In this document: one piece after another, positions 8,992 through 16,576 of the stretch
How positions within the stretch are numbered: position 1 is the stretch's first letter
How the letters are laid out: the number at the start of each line of letters is the position of its first letter
From: an uncultured Parabacteroides sp.
GTDB lineage: Bacteria > Bacteroidota > Bacteroidia > Bacteroidales > Tannerellaceae
Direction: 5' to 3'
Assembly (NCBI RefSeq): GCF_902493135.1
Contig: NZ_CABUOD010000020.1
Span: 19,455-83,454, forward strand
Length of the DNA: 64,000 nt
Notes under the pieces: generated by a model
The model's input: only the letters and a program-made list of their open reading frames with translations
The model's database searches: none
What the model was told of the DNA's origin: nothing
Program-made: the position numbers and the translations under genes

Positions 8992-9285
8992 ATGAAAGCT
9001 ATATTTGTATCATTTAATCAAGCATATTACGAAATGATCCTGAATGCGATGGACCGGAACAACATCCGGGGCTTCACATACTGGGATGAAGTACAGGGAC
9101 GTGGAAGCAAGACCGGCGAGCCGCATTATGGGAGTCACGCCTGGCCGACACTGAACTCGGCAATCCTGGCAATGGTCGATGACGATAAAGTCGACCATTT
9201 CCTGGAGATACTTCATCAGATGGATCAGAAGACGGAAGCGCAAGGATTACGCGCTTTTGTCTGGAACATCGAAAAAACAATTTAA
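8992..9285 (+). CDS. Small PII-like, PG0541-type transporter-associated protein
   Basis: A 97-residue soluble protein with the conserved stretch SKTGEPHYGSHAWPTLNSAI (residues 39-58). I recognise it as the family named after P. gingivalis PG0541, which regularly follows TolC-adaptor-RND triplets in Bacteroidales. Size and pattern resemble a PII/ferredoxin-like fold, so it may sense a ligand and regulate the pump; that is inference. It sits 23 bp after the pump gene and 7 bp before the response regulator. Confidence 0.8.
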   Translation: MKAIFVSFNQAYYEMILNAMDRNNIRGFTYWDEVQGRGSKTGEPHYGSHAWPTLNSAILAMVDDDKVDHFLEILHQMDQKTEAQGLRAFVWNIEKTI

Positions 9286-9292
9286 TAACATA

Positions 9293-9994
9293 ATGAACGA
9301 TCTTTTTAACATTCTCATTTTCAGCAAAGACTATAATCATGGAGCGATCATCCAGGACTATATAAAAGCTATCGGATACAGTTCACAAGTATTCGACAAG
9401 GAAGAGGAGGCATATAAAAGTTTCCTTTCCAACAATTTCACATTCTGTATTATCGACCACGATATGGACGCGAAAGAAACACGGACATTGGCAGCCATGA
9501 TCAAAAGTTCAGAGAACATCATTCCTGTCATTTTCCTATGTGAACATCCGACGAGAGAAGAGATAGCATTGCTGTTTTCATTCCATGCGGACGATGTGAT
9601 ACGCATACCTCTTGACACTGACATCTTACAGGCCCGGATCAAGGCGATACAAAGCCGTTACCAGCCTCTAAACAAGAAAGAGGTCAGGACCTATTTTTTC
9701 GGGAAATTCAAATTCGACGTGCACAAACAGCTCTTGTCCATAGAAGACAAAACGACCAAGCTGACGACCAAAGAAGCCGATTTGCTTACGTTGTTGTGCC
9801 AACATGCAAACGAAATTGTAGACAGGATGTACACCCTGAAAGTCATATGGAGAAGCGATAACTACTTCAGTGCCCGAAGCATGGATGTTTATATCACCAA
9901 ATTGCGCAAATTATTGCGAGATGATCCTACCATCAGAATCATAAACATTCACGGGAAAGGTTATAAATTATCAACACGCGAAGATGACAATTGA
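9293..9994 (+). CDS. OmpR-type response regulator with a degenerate receiver
   Basis: A 233-residue protein with a CheY-like receiver (1-115) and an intact winged-helix DNA-binding domain (about 132-228, with KLTTKEADLLTLLCQHAN and RSMDVYITKLRKLLRDD). The receiver lacks key residues: the acidic pair after beta-1 is S11-K12, the Thr/Ser switch is C83, and the invariant Lys before Pro is I105. Only the putative acceptor D55 remains. No histidine kinase is nearby. Phosphorylation control is therefore doubtful. The start at 9293 (MNDLFNILIFS) is chosen over longer ones that overlap the previous gene. Its end overlaps the next gene by 11 nt. Confidence 0.88.
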   Translation: MNDLFNILIFSKDYNHGAIIQDYIKAIGYSSQVFDKEEEAYKSFLSNNFTFCIIDHDMDAKETRTLAAMIKSSENIIPVIFLCEHPTREEIALLFSFHADDVIRIPLDTDILQARIKAIQSRYQPLNKKEVRTYFFGKFKFDVHKQLLSIEDKTTKLTTKEADLLTLLCQHANEIVDRMYTLKVIWRSDNYFSARSMDVYITKLRKLLRDDPTIRIINIHGKGYKLSTREDDN

Positions 9995-10745
9995 ACATTT
10001 CACCTTATTTCTAATCGTAATGGCAGCGATCGCCGCCATTGTCTTCATAGCCCTTTACTTCGTTGAAGCCGGTTATGGTATGTTGTTCGATAAAAAATGG
10101 GGATTTCCGATACCGAACAAGATCGCTTGGGTTTGTATGGAAGCGCCGGTTTTTATCGTCATGTTTTTGTTATGGAACGGATCGGAACGACAGTTCGAGA
10201 CAGTACCGCTCCTGATATTCCTGTTCTTCGAACTGCATTATTTCCAACGGTCTTTTATTTTTCCTTTGCTGATAAAAGGCAAAAGTAAAATGCCGGCAGG
10301 CATCATGCTTATGGGAATCACCTTCAATCTCCTGAACGGTTATATGCAGGGAGAATGGATTTTCCACCTGGCGCCGCAGGATATGTACACGGAAAGCTGG
10401 TTGTACAGCCCTCAATTTATCATCGGGACGATCTTGTTTTTCTCCGGTATGGCAATCAATATCCAGTCGGACCATATTGTACGCCATCTGAGAAAGCCTG
10501 GCGACACGAACCATTATCTGCCTCAAAAAGGCCTGTTCAAATATGTGACATCGGCCAACTACTTCGGGGAGATCGTGGAATGGTGCGGGTTTGCAATCCT
10601 GACCTGGAGTGCAAGCGGGGCTGTTTTCGCGTGGTGGACATTTGCAAACCTCGTACCTCGCGCAAACACCATCTACCATAAATACAAAGCGATGTTTGGC
10701 AACGAGCTGGGAAACCGGAAACGGGTGATCCCTTTTATATATTGA
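9984..10745 (+). CDS. Steroid 5-alpha-reductase (probable bile acid 5AR)
   Basis: A 253-residue integral membrane enzyme of the 3-oxo-5-alpha-steroid 4-dehydrogenase family. It reduces the delta-4 bond of 3-oxo-steroids or bile acids with NADPH to the 5-alpha (allo) form. Family marks seen: HYFQRSFIFPLLIKG (85-99), matching the HYxxR block of human SRD5A, SANYFGEIVEWCGFA (190-204) with N192, Y193, E196 and E199, and a C-terminus YHKYKAMFG...RKRVIPFIY very like human SRD5A. About six or seven membrane spans. The ATG overlaps the regulator stop by 11 nt, so translation is probably coupled. A 5AR of this type makes isoalloLCA precursors in Odoribacteraceae and P. merdae. Confidence 0.9.
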   Translation: MTIEHFTLFLIVMAAIAAIVFIALYFVEAGYGMLFDKKWGFPIPNKIAWVCMEAPVFIVMFLLWNGSERQFETVPLLIFLFFELHYFQRSFIFPLLIKGKSKMPAGIMLMGITFNLLNGYMQGEWIFHLAPQDMYTESWLYSPQFIIGTILFFSGMAINIQSDHIVRHLRKPGDTNHYLPQKGLFKYVTSANYFGEIVEWCGFAILTWSASGAVFAWWTFANLVPRANTIYHKYKAMFGNELGNRKRVIPFIY

Positions 10746-10764
10746 ATGACTAACTCATATAGAT

Positions 10765-11991
10765 ATGGAAAAAGAATCTGTACTGTTCACTCCCGGTAAA
10801 ATCGGGCCGTTGACCCTGAGAAACCGGACGATACGGGCGGCTGCATTTGAAAGCATGTGCCCCGGAAACGCCCCTTCCGACATGTTGTACGACTACCATA
10901 AATCGGTGGCCGCCGGCGGGATCGGCATGACAACTCTGGCCTATGCGGCTGTTACGCAAAGCGGACTTTCCTTCGAACGTCAGCTCTGGATGCGCCCGGA
11001 GATCATCCCCGGAATAAAACGCATCACCGACGCCATCCACAAAGAAGGGGCGGCCGCCTCCGTACAACTCGGACATTGCGGAAACATGTCCCATAAAAAC
11101 ATCTGCGGATGCAGGCCCATCTCCGCATCCGGCGGTTTCAATATCTATTCCCCCACCCTTGTCAGGGGAATGAGACCTTCCGAAATCACGGCTATGGCAA
11201 AAGCATTCGGGCAAGCGGTTCATCTGGCTCGCGAAGCCGGAATGGATGCAGTGGAAATACATGCCGGCCACGGTTATCTGATCAGCCAGTTCCTTTCTCC
11301 CTATACCAACCACAGGAAAGACGAATATGGCGGCAGCTTGCAAAACCGGATGCGCTTTATGAAAATGTGCATGGACGAAGTGATGAAAGCAGCCGGACAG
11401 GATATGGCAGTGCTGGTAAAGATGAATATGCGCGACGGCTTCAAAGGAGGAATGGAGCTGGATGAGACGCTCGAAGTGGCCCGTACCCTGCAGGACGAAT
11501 GCGGAGCACATGCCTTGATACTTAGCGGTGGCTTCGTCAGCCGCGCCCCGATGTACGTGATGCGGGGTTCCATGCCGATTCATACGATGACGCATTATAT
11601 GCCTTTCGGCTGGTTACCGCTCGGAGTCAAAATGGCCGGACGGTTCATGATCCCGTCCGAACCGTTCAAAGAGGCTTACTTCCTGGAAGATGCCCTGAAG
11701 TTCAGGGCGGCGTTGAAAATGCCGCTTGTCTATGTCGGCGGTCTGATTTCACGCGAGAAGATAGACGAGGTCTTGAACGACGGTTTCGAATTCGTGAGCA
11801 TGGCACGCGCCTTGCTGAACGACCCGTCATTCGTAAACAAGATGAAGGAAGACGATCATGCCCGTTGCGACTGCGGACATAGCAACTATTGCATCGCCCG
11901 CATGTATTCCATCGAAATGGCATGCCACAAACATATTCAGGACTTGCCCAAAAGCATTGTCAAAGAAATAGAGAAATTAGAATATAAGTAA
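10765..11991 (+). CDS. Old-yellow-enzyme ene-reductase, probable steroid 5-beta-reductase (BaiCD/BaiH-like)
   Basis: A 408-residue FMN-dependent TIM-barrel enzyme. Hallmarks are HAGHGYLISQFLSP with H166, H169 and the proton-donor position Y171, then DEYGGSLQNRMRF (186-198), and GLISREKIDEVL for phosphate binding. It should reduce a C=C bond conjugated to a carbonyl. BaiCD and BaiH relatives carry an extra FAD/NAD domain of about 250 residues; it is absent here, so electrons must come from another protein. Four cysteines (C368, C370, C376, C387) could hold an Fe-S cluster but in a non-canonical spacing. Its position between 5AR and an SDR suggests it makes the 5-beta isomer. Confidence 0.82.
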   Translation: MEKESVLFTPGKIGPLTLRNRTIRAAAFESMCPGNAPSDMLYDYHKSVAAGGIGMTTLAYAAVTQSGLSFERQLWMRPEIIPGIKRITDAIHKEGAAASVQLGHCGNMSHKNICGCRPISASGGFNIYSPTLVRGMRPSEITAMAKAFGQAVHLAREAGMDAVEIHAGHGYLISQFLSPYTNHRKDEYGGSLQNRMRFMKMCMDEVMKAAGQDMAVLVKMNMRDGFKGGMELDETLEVARTLQDECGAHALILSGGFVSRAPMYVMRGSMPIHTMTHYMPFGWLPLGVKMAGRFMIPSEPFKEAYFLEDALKFRAALKMPLVYVGGLISREKIDEVLNDGFEFVSMARALLNDPSFVNKMKEDDHARCDCGHSNYCIARMYSIEMACHKHIQDLPKSIVKEIEKLEYK

Positions 11992-12842
11992 TGGAAAAAG
12001 GATTAGCCATCATAACCGGTGCCGACGGAGGCATGGGACAAGTAATCACGGCAGCCCTCGCAAAAGAGGGCTATCCGGTGATTATGGCTTGCCTCGATCC
12101 GGAAAAAGCCGCCCCCATATGCGCCCGGATCCGGCAAGAGACCGGAAACACGCAGATTGAAGTCCGGAAAATCAATCTCGCCTCCCTCTCATCCGTCAAC
12201 AATTTCACCGGCCAATTACTAAAAGAAGGACGTCCCGTCAGCCGCCTGATGAACAATGCCGGCATCCTGACGACTCCGGTACGCAAAACCGAAGACGGGT
12301 TGGAGACAATCGTAAGCGTCAATTATGTGGCTCCCTACATGCTCACCCGCCAGTTATTGCCCTTGATGCAACCGGGATGCCGCATTGTAAACACAGTGTC
12401 CTGCACGTATGCTATCGGCCGGATCCAACCGGACTTCTTTGAAAAAGGGAAGAACGGACGCTTTTTCCGCATCCCGGTCTATAGCAATACCAAACTGGCG
12501 CTGTTATTGTTCACCCAAGAGTTTGCCGAACGGCTGCAAGACAAGGACATCACCATAAATGCCTCGGACCCGGGAATCGTCAGTACGAACATGATCACGA
12601 TGCAAGCTTGGTTCGACCCGCTAACCGACATCCTGTTCCGCCCCTTTATCAAAACACCGGCCCAAGGCGCGGCGACTGCCATCCACCTGGCTCTTTCGGA
12701 TGAGGCAAAAGATAGAAACGGTTGTTGCTATGCCAATTGCAAAAAGAGGAATGTGTCGGAACGCATCCGACATCATGCACAGCAAAAACAACTTTGGGAC
12801 GATACGGAAACCTTGCTCCGACAAAAAGGAATCCGGTTCTGA
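11991..12842 (+). CDS. Short-chain dehydrogenase, probable 3-beta-hydroxysteroid dehydrogenase
   Basis: A 283-residue classical/extended-like SDR. Cofactor motif TGADGGMG at 9-16, NNAG at 88-91, catalytic S137 and Y164-S-N-T-K168, and PG at 194-195 are all in place. The overall pattern is of the retinol/hydroxysteroid dehydrogenase type. The ATG overlaps the previous stop codon by one base (TAATG). Following a 5-alpha- and a probable 5-beta-reductase, the natural role is 3-keto to 3-beta-hydroxy reduction, giving iso-bile acids. Substrate and stereochemistry are inferred from context, not from residues. Confidence 0.85.
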   Translation: MEKGLAIITGADGGMGQVITAALAKEGYPVIMACLDPEKAAPICARIRQETGNTQIEVRKINLASLSSVNNFTGQLLKEGRPVSRLMNNAGILTTPVRKTEDGLETIVSVNYVAPYMLTRQLLPLMQPGCRIVNTVSCTYAIGRIQPDFFEKGKNGRFFRIPVYSNTKLALLLFTQEFAERLQDKDITINASDPGIVSTNMITMQAWFDPLTDILFRPFIKTPAQGAATAIHLALSDEAKDRNGCCYANCKKRNVSERIRHHAQQKQLWDDTETLLRQKGIRF

Positions 12843-12859
12843 ACCGGCATGCACTTTTA

Positions 12860-12921
12860 GTTCCATGCCGATGAAACATCTGTTCCATGCCGAGAGAATT
12901 ATAGTTTCATGCCTATGGAAC
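12860..12921. repeat. Three-unit array of 18-bp palindromes, 22-bp period
   Basis: Units start at 12860, 12882 and 12904, exactly 22 bp apart. The first (GTTCCATGCCGATGAAAC) and third (GTTTCATGCCTATGGAAC) are 7-bp arms around a 4-bp centre. The second keeps its left arm but has a damaged right arm. The array begins 18 bp after the stop codon of the dehydrogenase gene and has the same arms as the array at 23065-23191. It may end or protect the steroid operon mRNA; no T-run follows. Confidence 0.75.
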
Positions 12922-12943
12922 TAAAAATTCATGCAGACAAGAT

Positions 12944-12974
12944 TTTGCAGATATAAATATAAATCGTACCTTTG
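12944..12974 (+). promoter_or_regulatory. Promoter of rplY
   Basis: TTTG at 12944-12947, 19 nt spacing, then TACCTTTG at 12967-12974 match the Bacteroides consensus exactly. The leader to the rplY ATG at 13058 is about 75-80 nt, so this gene is transcribed apart from the steroid unit. Confidence 0.85.
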
Positions 12975-13057
12975 CACCGCTTTTAACCCCCGTACGTGTG
13001 ATGGGAAATTAGAAAGCATAAATATCTAATTTTGAGTAACACAAAAATTAAAACAAA

Positions 13058-13642
13058 ATGAAGACATTTCAATTAGAAGGAAAGTCAAGAGAAGTAGCCG
13101 CTACTTCTGCAGACCAGAAGAGAGCATTGAAGGCTATGCGTAAAAACAACGAAATTCCTGCTGTACTGTACGGCGGTGAAAAAGTATCTCATTTCACTAT
13201 CACGAAAGACAGTGTCCGTAACTTGGTTTACAGCCCTGAAATCTTTGTCGTAGAACTGGCTATCGACGGCAAGAAGACAATGGCTATCGTTAAAGATATC
13301 CAGTTCCAGCCTGTAACCGACGCTATCTTGCACATGGACTTCCTGGAAGTATCAGAAAACAAACCGGTAGTAATGGAAGTTCCGGTTGTTCTGGAAGGTC
13401 ATGCTGAAGGTGTCAAAGCCGGTGGTAAACTGAACTTACAGATGAGAAAGCTGAAAGTAAAAGCCCTTTACACAGCAATTCCTGAGAAATTACATATCAA
13501 TGTCGACCACCTGGGATTAGGCAAGACTATGCAGGTTGGCGCATTGCACTTCGAAGGCCTTGAACTGATGAACGCTAAGAACGCTGTCGTTTGCGCCGTT
13601 CAGTTGACTCGTGCCGCTCGTGGTGCTCAGGCTAAGGCATAA
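13058..13642 (+). CDS. rplY: Large ribosomal subunit protein bL25 (Ctc form)
   Basis: A 194-residue L25/Ctc-type protein that binds 5S rRNA in the large ribosomal subunit. The N-terminal L25 domain (MKTFQLEGKSREV...KKTMAIVKDIQFQPVTDAILHMDFLEV, about 1-95) is followed by the C-terminal TL5 beta domain ending near 190. This long form is the standard one in Bacteroidetes. It has its own strong promoter and is followed by a hairpin and then pth, a gene order (rplY-pth-hslR) that is common in this group. Confidence 0.95.
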   Translation: MKTFQLEGKSREVAATSADQKRALKAMRKNNEIPAVLYGGEKVSHFTITKDSVRNLVYSPEIFVVELAIDGKKTMAIVKDIQFQPVTDAILHMDFLEVSENKPVVMEVPVVLEGHAEGVKAGGKLNLQMRKLKVKALYTAIPEKLHINVDHLGLGKTMQVGALHFEGLELMNAKNAVVCAVQLTRAARGAQAKA

Positions 13643-13667
13643 TAAGATTATTATTCCTAAATAATGT

Positions 13668-13701
13668 AAGGGGAGGATATTCAGCAGAGTATTCTTCCCT
13701 T
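13668..13701 (+). terminator. Hairpin between rplY and pth
   Basis: Arms AAGGGGAGGATA (13668-13679) and TATTCTTCCCTT (13690-13701) pair over 12 bp with two G-U pairs and a 10-nt loop. The T-tail is short, so this may be a leaky terminator or an mRNA-end structure. Confidence 0.5.
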
Positions 13702-13727
13702 TGTCATATACTAAAAACTACATAACA

Positions 13728-14291
13728 ATGAAATATCTGATAACAGGACTTGGAAACATCGGCTCCGAATATTTAGGGACGCGCCATAACATCGGATTCC
13801 GCGTTGTAAACGCATTGGCTGAAGATGCCGGAGTTTCTTTCACGGAAGAACGTTATGGTGCAATCGCCCGGATGCGTGTCAAGAACTGTGAGCTGATCGT
13901 ACTGAAGCCTAACACGTTCATGAACCTGAGCGGCAATGCCGTCCGCTACTGGTTGCAGAAAGAAAACATTCCGGTAGAGAATCTGTTAGTTATAGTGGAC
14001 GACCTGGCACTTCCGTTCGGTACACTCCGCCTGAAGCCGAAAGGCAGCGATGCCGGACACAACGGATTGAAAAACATCCAACAGTTGTTAGGCACACAAG
14101 AATACAGCCGCCTCCGTTTCGGTATCGGCAGCGATTTCCCGCGCGGAGGGCAAATCAACTATGTGCTCGGCAAGTTTCCGCCGGAAGAACTCCAGGAAAT
14201 GCCGGAAAAGATGAAACGGGCAGTAGAAATCATCAAAAGTTTCTGCCTGGCCGGCATACAGAACACAATGAACTTATACAACAATAAATAG
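13728..14291 (+). CDS. pth: Peptidyl-tRNA hydrolase
   Basis: A 187-residue cytosolic enzyme that frees tRNA from stalled peptidyl-tRNA. Conserved blocks: MKYLITGLGNIGSEYLGTRH ending in the catalytic His, MNLSGNAVRYW (substrate Asn), the VDDLALPFG Asp region and KGSDAGHNGLKN. Length is usual for Pth. The start at 13728 is chosen because it gives the family-standard N-terminus; a longer reading from 13701 would start inside the hairpin. It is 86 bp after rplY and 66 bp before hslR. Confidence 0.96.
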   Translation: MKYLITGLGNIGSEYLGTRHNIGFRVVNALAEDAGVSFTEERYGAIARMRVKNCELIVLKPNTFMNLSGNAVRYWLQKENIPVENLLVIVDDLALPFGTLRLKPKGSDAGHNGLKNIQQLLGTQEYSRLRFGIGSDFPRGGQINYVLGKFPPEELQEMPEKMKRAVEIIKSFCLAGIQNTMNLYNNK

Positions 14292-14357
14292 TTAACAAGC
14301 GGCAGCCGGCTGTTCCATGCCACAGTCACCAAGCAGTCCCTGCCAACCCATAATAAG

Positions 14358-14792
14358 ATGAACGAAGTCCGTATAGACAAATGGATGTGGGCTACCCGCA
14401 TATTCAAAACACGTACGATAGCCGCTGAAGCCTGCAAGAAAGGCAGGATCATGATAAACGGCGTTACGATAAAGCCTTCCCGTATGATCAAAGTCGGGGA
14501 AGTGATCCAGGTACGCAAACCGCCTATCACCTTTTCCTTTAAGGTACTGGATTTGACAGAGCGACGTATGGGAGCCAAGCTGGTCCCTGGCTATCTGGAA
14601 AACGTAACGACACCCGACCAATACGAAATCCTGGAAATGAACCGCATATCCGGATTCGTAGACCGGGCACGCGGAATGGGCCGTCCGACTAAGAAAGACC
14701 GTCGAGAGTTGGAACAGTTCACCGATCCCGGTTTATCAGACGACGGTTTCGATTTCGAATTTGACTTCGAAGACCCGGACGACGAGGAATAA
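14358..14792 (+). CDS. hslR: S4-domain RNA-binding protein, heat shock protein 15 type
   Basis: A 144-residue protein with an N-terminal S4 domain (VRIDKWMWATRIFKTRTIA, about 4-65, then GRIMINGVTIKPSRMIKVGE). Hsp15/HslR rescues 50S subunits that still carry a nascent chain. The tail is acidic (GFDFEFDFEDPDDEE), which is common in Bacteroidetes versions. It is the third gene of the rplY-pth-hslR run. A palindrome starts at the stop codon. Confidence 0.88.
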   Translation: MNEVRIDKWMWATRIFKTRTIAAEACKKGRIMINGVTIKPSRMIKVGEVIQVRKPPITFSFKVLDLTERRMGAKLVPGYLENVTTPDQYEILEMNRISGFVDRARGMGRPTKKDRRELEQFTDPGLSDDGFDFEFDFEDPDDEE

Positions 14793-14795
14793 TAG

Positions 14796-14919
14796 AGCCT
14801 AAAGGATAAAAAAATAACCTTTAGGCTATCCAACTACAGGATATAGGGTAGCGGCAAAAAAGCTATAGCTTTTACTGAAATAGGTAGGCATCTTTTTGAC
14901 AAAGGATACCTACCTATTT
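14796..14919. repeat. Compound hairpin repeat after hslR (copy A)
   Basis: Two hairpins lie between hslR and the convergent unknown gene: AGCCTAAAGG (14796-14805) with CCTTTAGGCT (14818-14827), and AAATAGGTAGG (14878-14888) with CCTACCTATTT (14909-14919). Between them is ATAGGGTAGCGG. The same modules (GGTAGGCA hairpin, ATAGGGTAGC, GCCTAwA hairpin) recur in inverted orientation at 61175-61272. The second hairpin ends in a T-run and could terminate transcription from either side. Confidence 0.65.
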
Positions 14920-14955
14920 TAAGAAAGATGCCTGTTTCTTTTTGATGAAATCCGG

Positions 14956-15570
14956 CTACTTCAGCAAAGGCTTCAATTCCTTCTCAAATATATCTTTGCT
15001 GACAATACGATAATGAGGCGAATAGGAATCTTCAAACACTTTGCTGTGATGCCCGACAAACTCTCCCCTATCCAACCGCTCTTCTATCTCTTTGCGGTCA
15101 GCCTCATATCCGGGCAAAGCCAAATCCATTAGACGAATGATCGCCTCGATCCGAAGCCACTCTTTTTTCCATTCGTCAACCGTAACAGGCCGGATGCCGT
15201 TTACACTGCGGACAAAAGCATCGAAAAAAGTGGCATACGGAATCTGTCCGTTCTTGATAACCGATAGATTTACCCGTAGGAAATTGCCTTCCCAACCGGT
15301 CGGCTCGGCAACATCGCCGGTACATTCCGTATAGGAAGCAAGTTCATGACGCAGATAATTACCGGCTGATGTTGTATCGCCGATGATATGCCCCGGACCG
15401 AATTTATCCTGAAAGAAATTCTTATAGAGATCCTTCAATGTCGATTTGGGGTACTTCTGCATCTGCCGGGAAACGGCAACATGCACGGCTTTTTCAAAGT
15501 CCTTCTTTTCTGTCGCTGAAAGGCAGAGACAGAAAAGAAAGAATAAAGTCAGAAAACCATATCTCCGCAT
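14956..15570 (-). CDS. Secreted protein of unknown function
   Basis: A 204-residue protein I do not recognise. The N-terminus MRRYGFLTLFFLFCLCLSAT is a signal peptide, so it is exported. The mature part is charged and mostly helical, with conserved-looking PTGWEGNFLRVNL and DEWKKEWLRIEAIIRLMD stretches, and no catalytic motif I can name. It starts 3 bp after the stop of the TlpA-like gene, so it is probably the last gene of a three-gene reverse unit with the thioredoxin-like lipoprotein and the EFR1 protein. Confidence 0.75.
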   Translation of the reverse strand: MRRYGFLTLFFLFCLCLSATEKKDFEKAVHVAVSRQMQKYPKSTLKDLYKNFFQDKFGPGHIIGDTTSAGNYLRHELASYTECTGDVAEPTGWEGNFLRVNLSVIKNGQIPYATFFDAFVRSVNGIRPVTVDEWKKEWLRIEAIIRLMDLALPGYEADRKEIEERLDRGEFVGHHSKVFEDSYSPHYRIVSKDIFEKELKPLLK

Positions 15571-15573
15571 CGT

Positions 15574-16557
15574 TTATTTTATTACTTCTTCCAATGTCTT
15601 GTGCAAATCCTCACCCGTTATATTCTTGGCAATAATCACCCCGTCCGGTCCCAACAGGACATTGGCCGGAATACCACGAACACCGTAAAGAGCCGGTATT
15701 TCCGAATCCCAATACTTCAGGTCGGAAAGATGCGTCCAGGCCAGATTGTCGTCGGCAATCGCTTTCAGCCATTTGCTTTTATTATTGTCCAGGGAAATCC
15801 CTACAATCGTAAAGTTTTTATCCTTATAGTCATTGAAAGCCTTCACCACATTCGGATTCTCGCGGCGGCAGGGAGGACACCAGGAAGCCCAGAAGTCCAG
15901 CAACACATATTTGCCTCTGAAATCCGAAAGCGACACAGATACACCTGCCGTATCAGGCAACGAAAATTCAGGAGCCACCTTACCTATCTGCACATTCTCC
16001 AATTGCTTGATAATTCCGTCCAAATCTTTCACATAGGGGCAATCAGCCAGTTCGGGGGAAATCTTGGCACGGGTCGCTTTCAGTTCATCCAGCGGCAACT
16101 GGTAAGTGAAGTAACGATACAGATAAAAAGCGGCGGCAGGCGAAGCCGGGTGCTTGGTGATCAGGCTGTCAATGTCATACCCTTCTTCGAAGACCTTTCC
16201 GGCATTCTCCTGAAAGATCGTATTGACAGGAGAGTTCCGGACCGTAATCGTCTCGCCGTCATTACTTATCCGCACATCCATATTTGTATTTTCGACAAAG
16301 AACTGAACCGGATAATTCATGTCTTCTGTTGCCAGACCAAACAATAAAGGCTGATCCACTTCTCCTTTAAAAGTAAACTTCCCATCTTTTACCTCTGCCG
16401 TATCGACATCAAAAAACATCTTATTCCGGAAGGACTTGAGATAAACCTTCCCATCCGTCCTGCCGGTCACTTCTCCATTTATCACATAACCTTTCGGTGC
16501 TTCCTGGCAACTTGCCAACGTCAGGGCCACTAAGGCTGTCACTACTAATCGTTTCAT
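15574..16557 (-). CDS. TlpA-like thiol-disulfide lipoprotein with N-terminal DUF4369
   Basis: A 327-residue lipoprotein (lipobox LASC, Cys17). The N-terminal half (about 25-120) is the DUF4369 beta domain common in Bacteroidetes (YVINGEVTGRTDGKVYLKSF). The C-terminal half is a thioredoxin/AhpC fold with the redox motif WASWCPPCRRENP and a conserved cis-Pro loop (GVRGIPANVLLGPDG). It acts in the periplasm on disulfides; the partner is unknown. It lies 19 bp after the EFR1 gene, likely cotranscribed. Confidence 0.92.
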   Translation of the reverse strand: MKRLVVTALVALTLASCQEAPKGYVINGEVTGRTDGKVYLKSFRNKMFFDVDTAEVKDGKFTFKGEVDQPLLFGLATEDMNYPVQFFVENTNMDVRISNDGETITVRNSPVNTIFQENAGKVFEEGYDIDSLITKHPASPAAAFYLYRYFTYQLPLDELKATRAKISPELADCPYVKDLDGIIKQLENVQIGKVAPEFSLPDTAGVSVSLSDFRGKYVLLDFWASWCPPCRRENPNVVKAFNDYKDKNFTIVGISLDNNKSKWLKAIADDNLAWTHLSDLKYWDSEIPALYGVRGIPANVLLGPDGVIIAKNITGEDLHKTLEEVIK

Positions 16558-16576
16558 TTTCTATCTGTTTTGTTTA

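Noticed and set aside
12700..12924. 74-residue open frame overlapping the end of the SDR gene and the palindrome array
   Set aside because: Out of frame with the dehydrogenase, reads through the repeat units and has no independent start signal.
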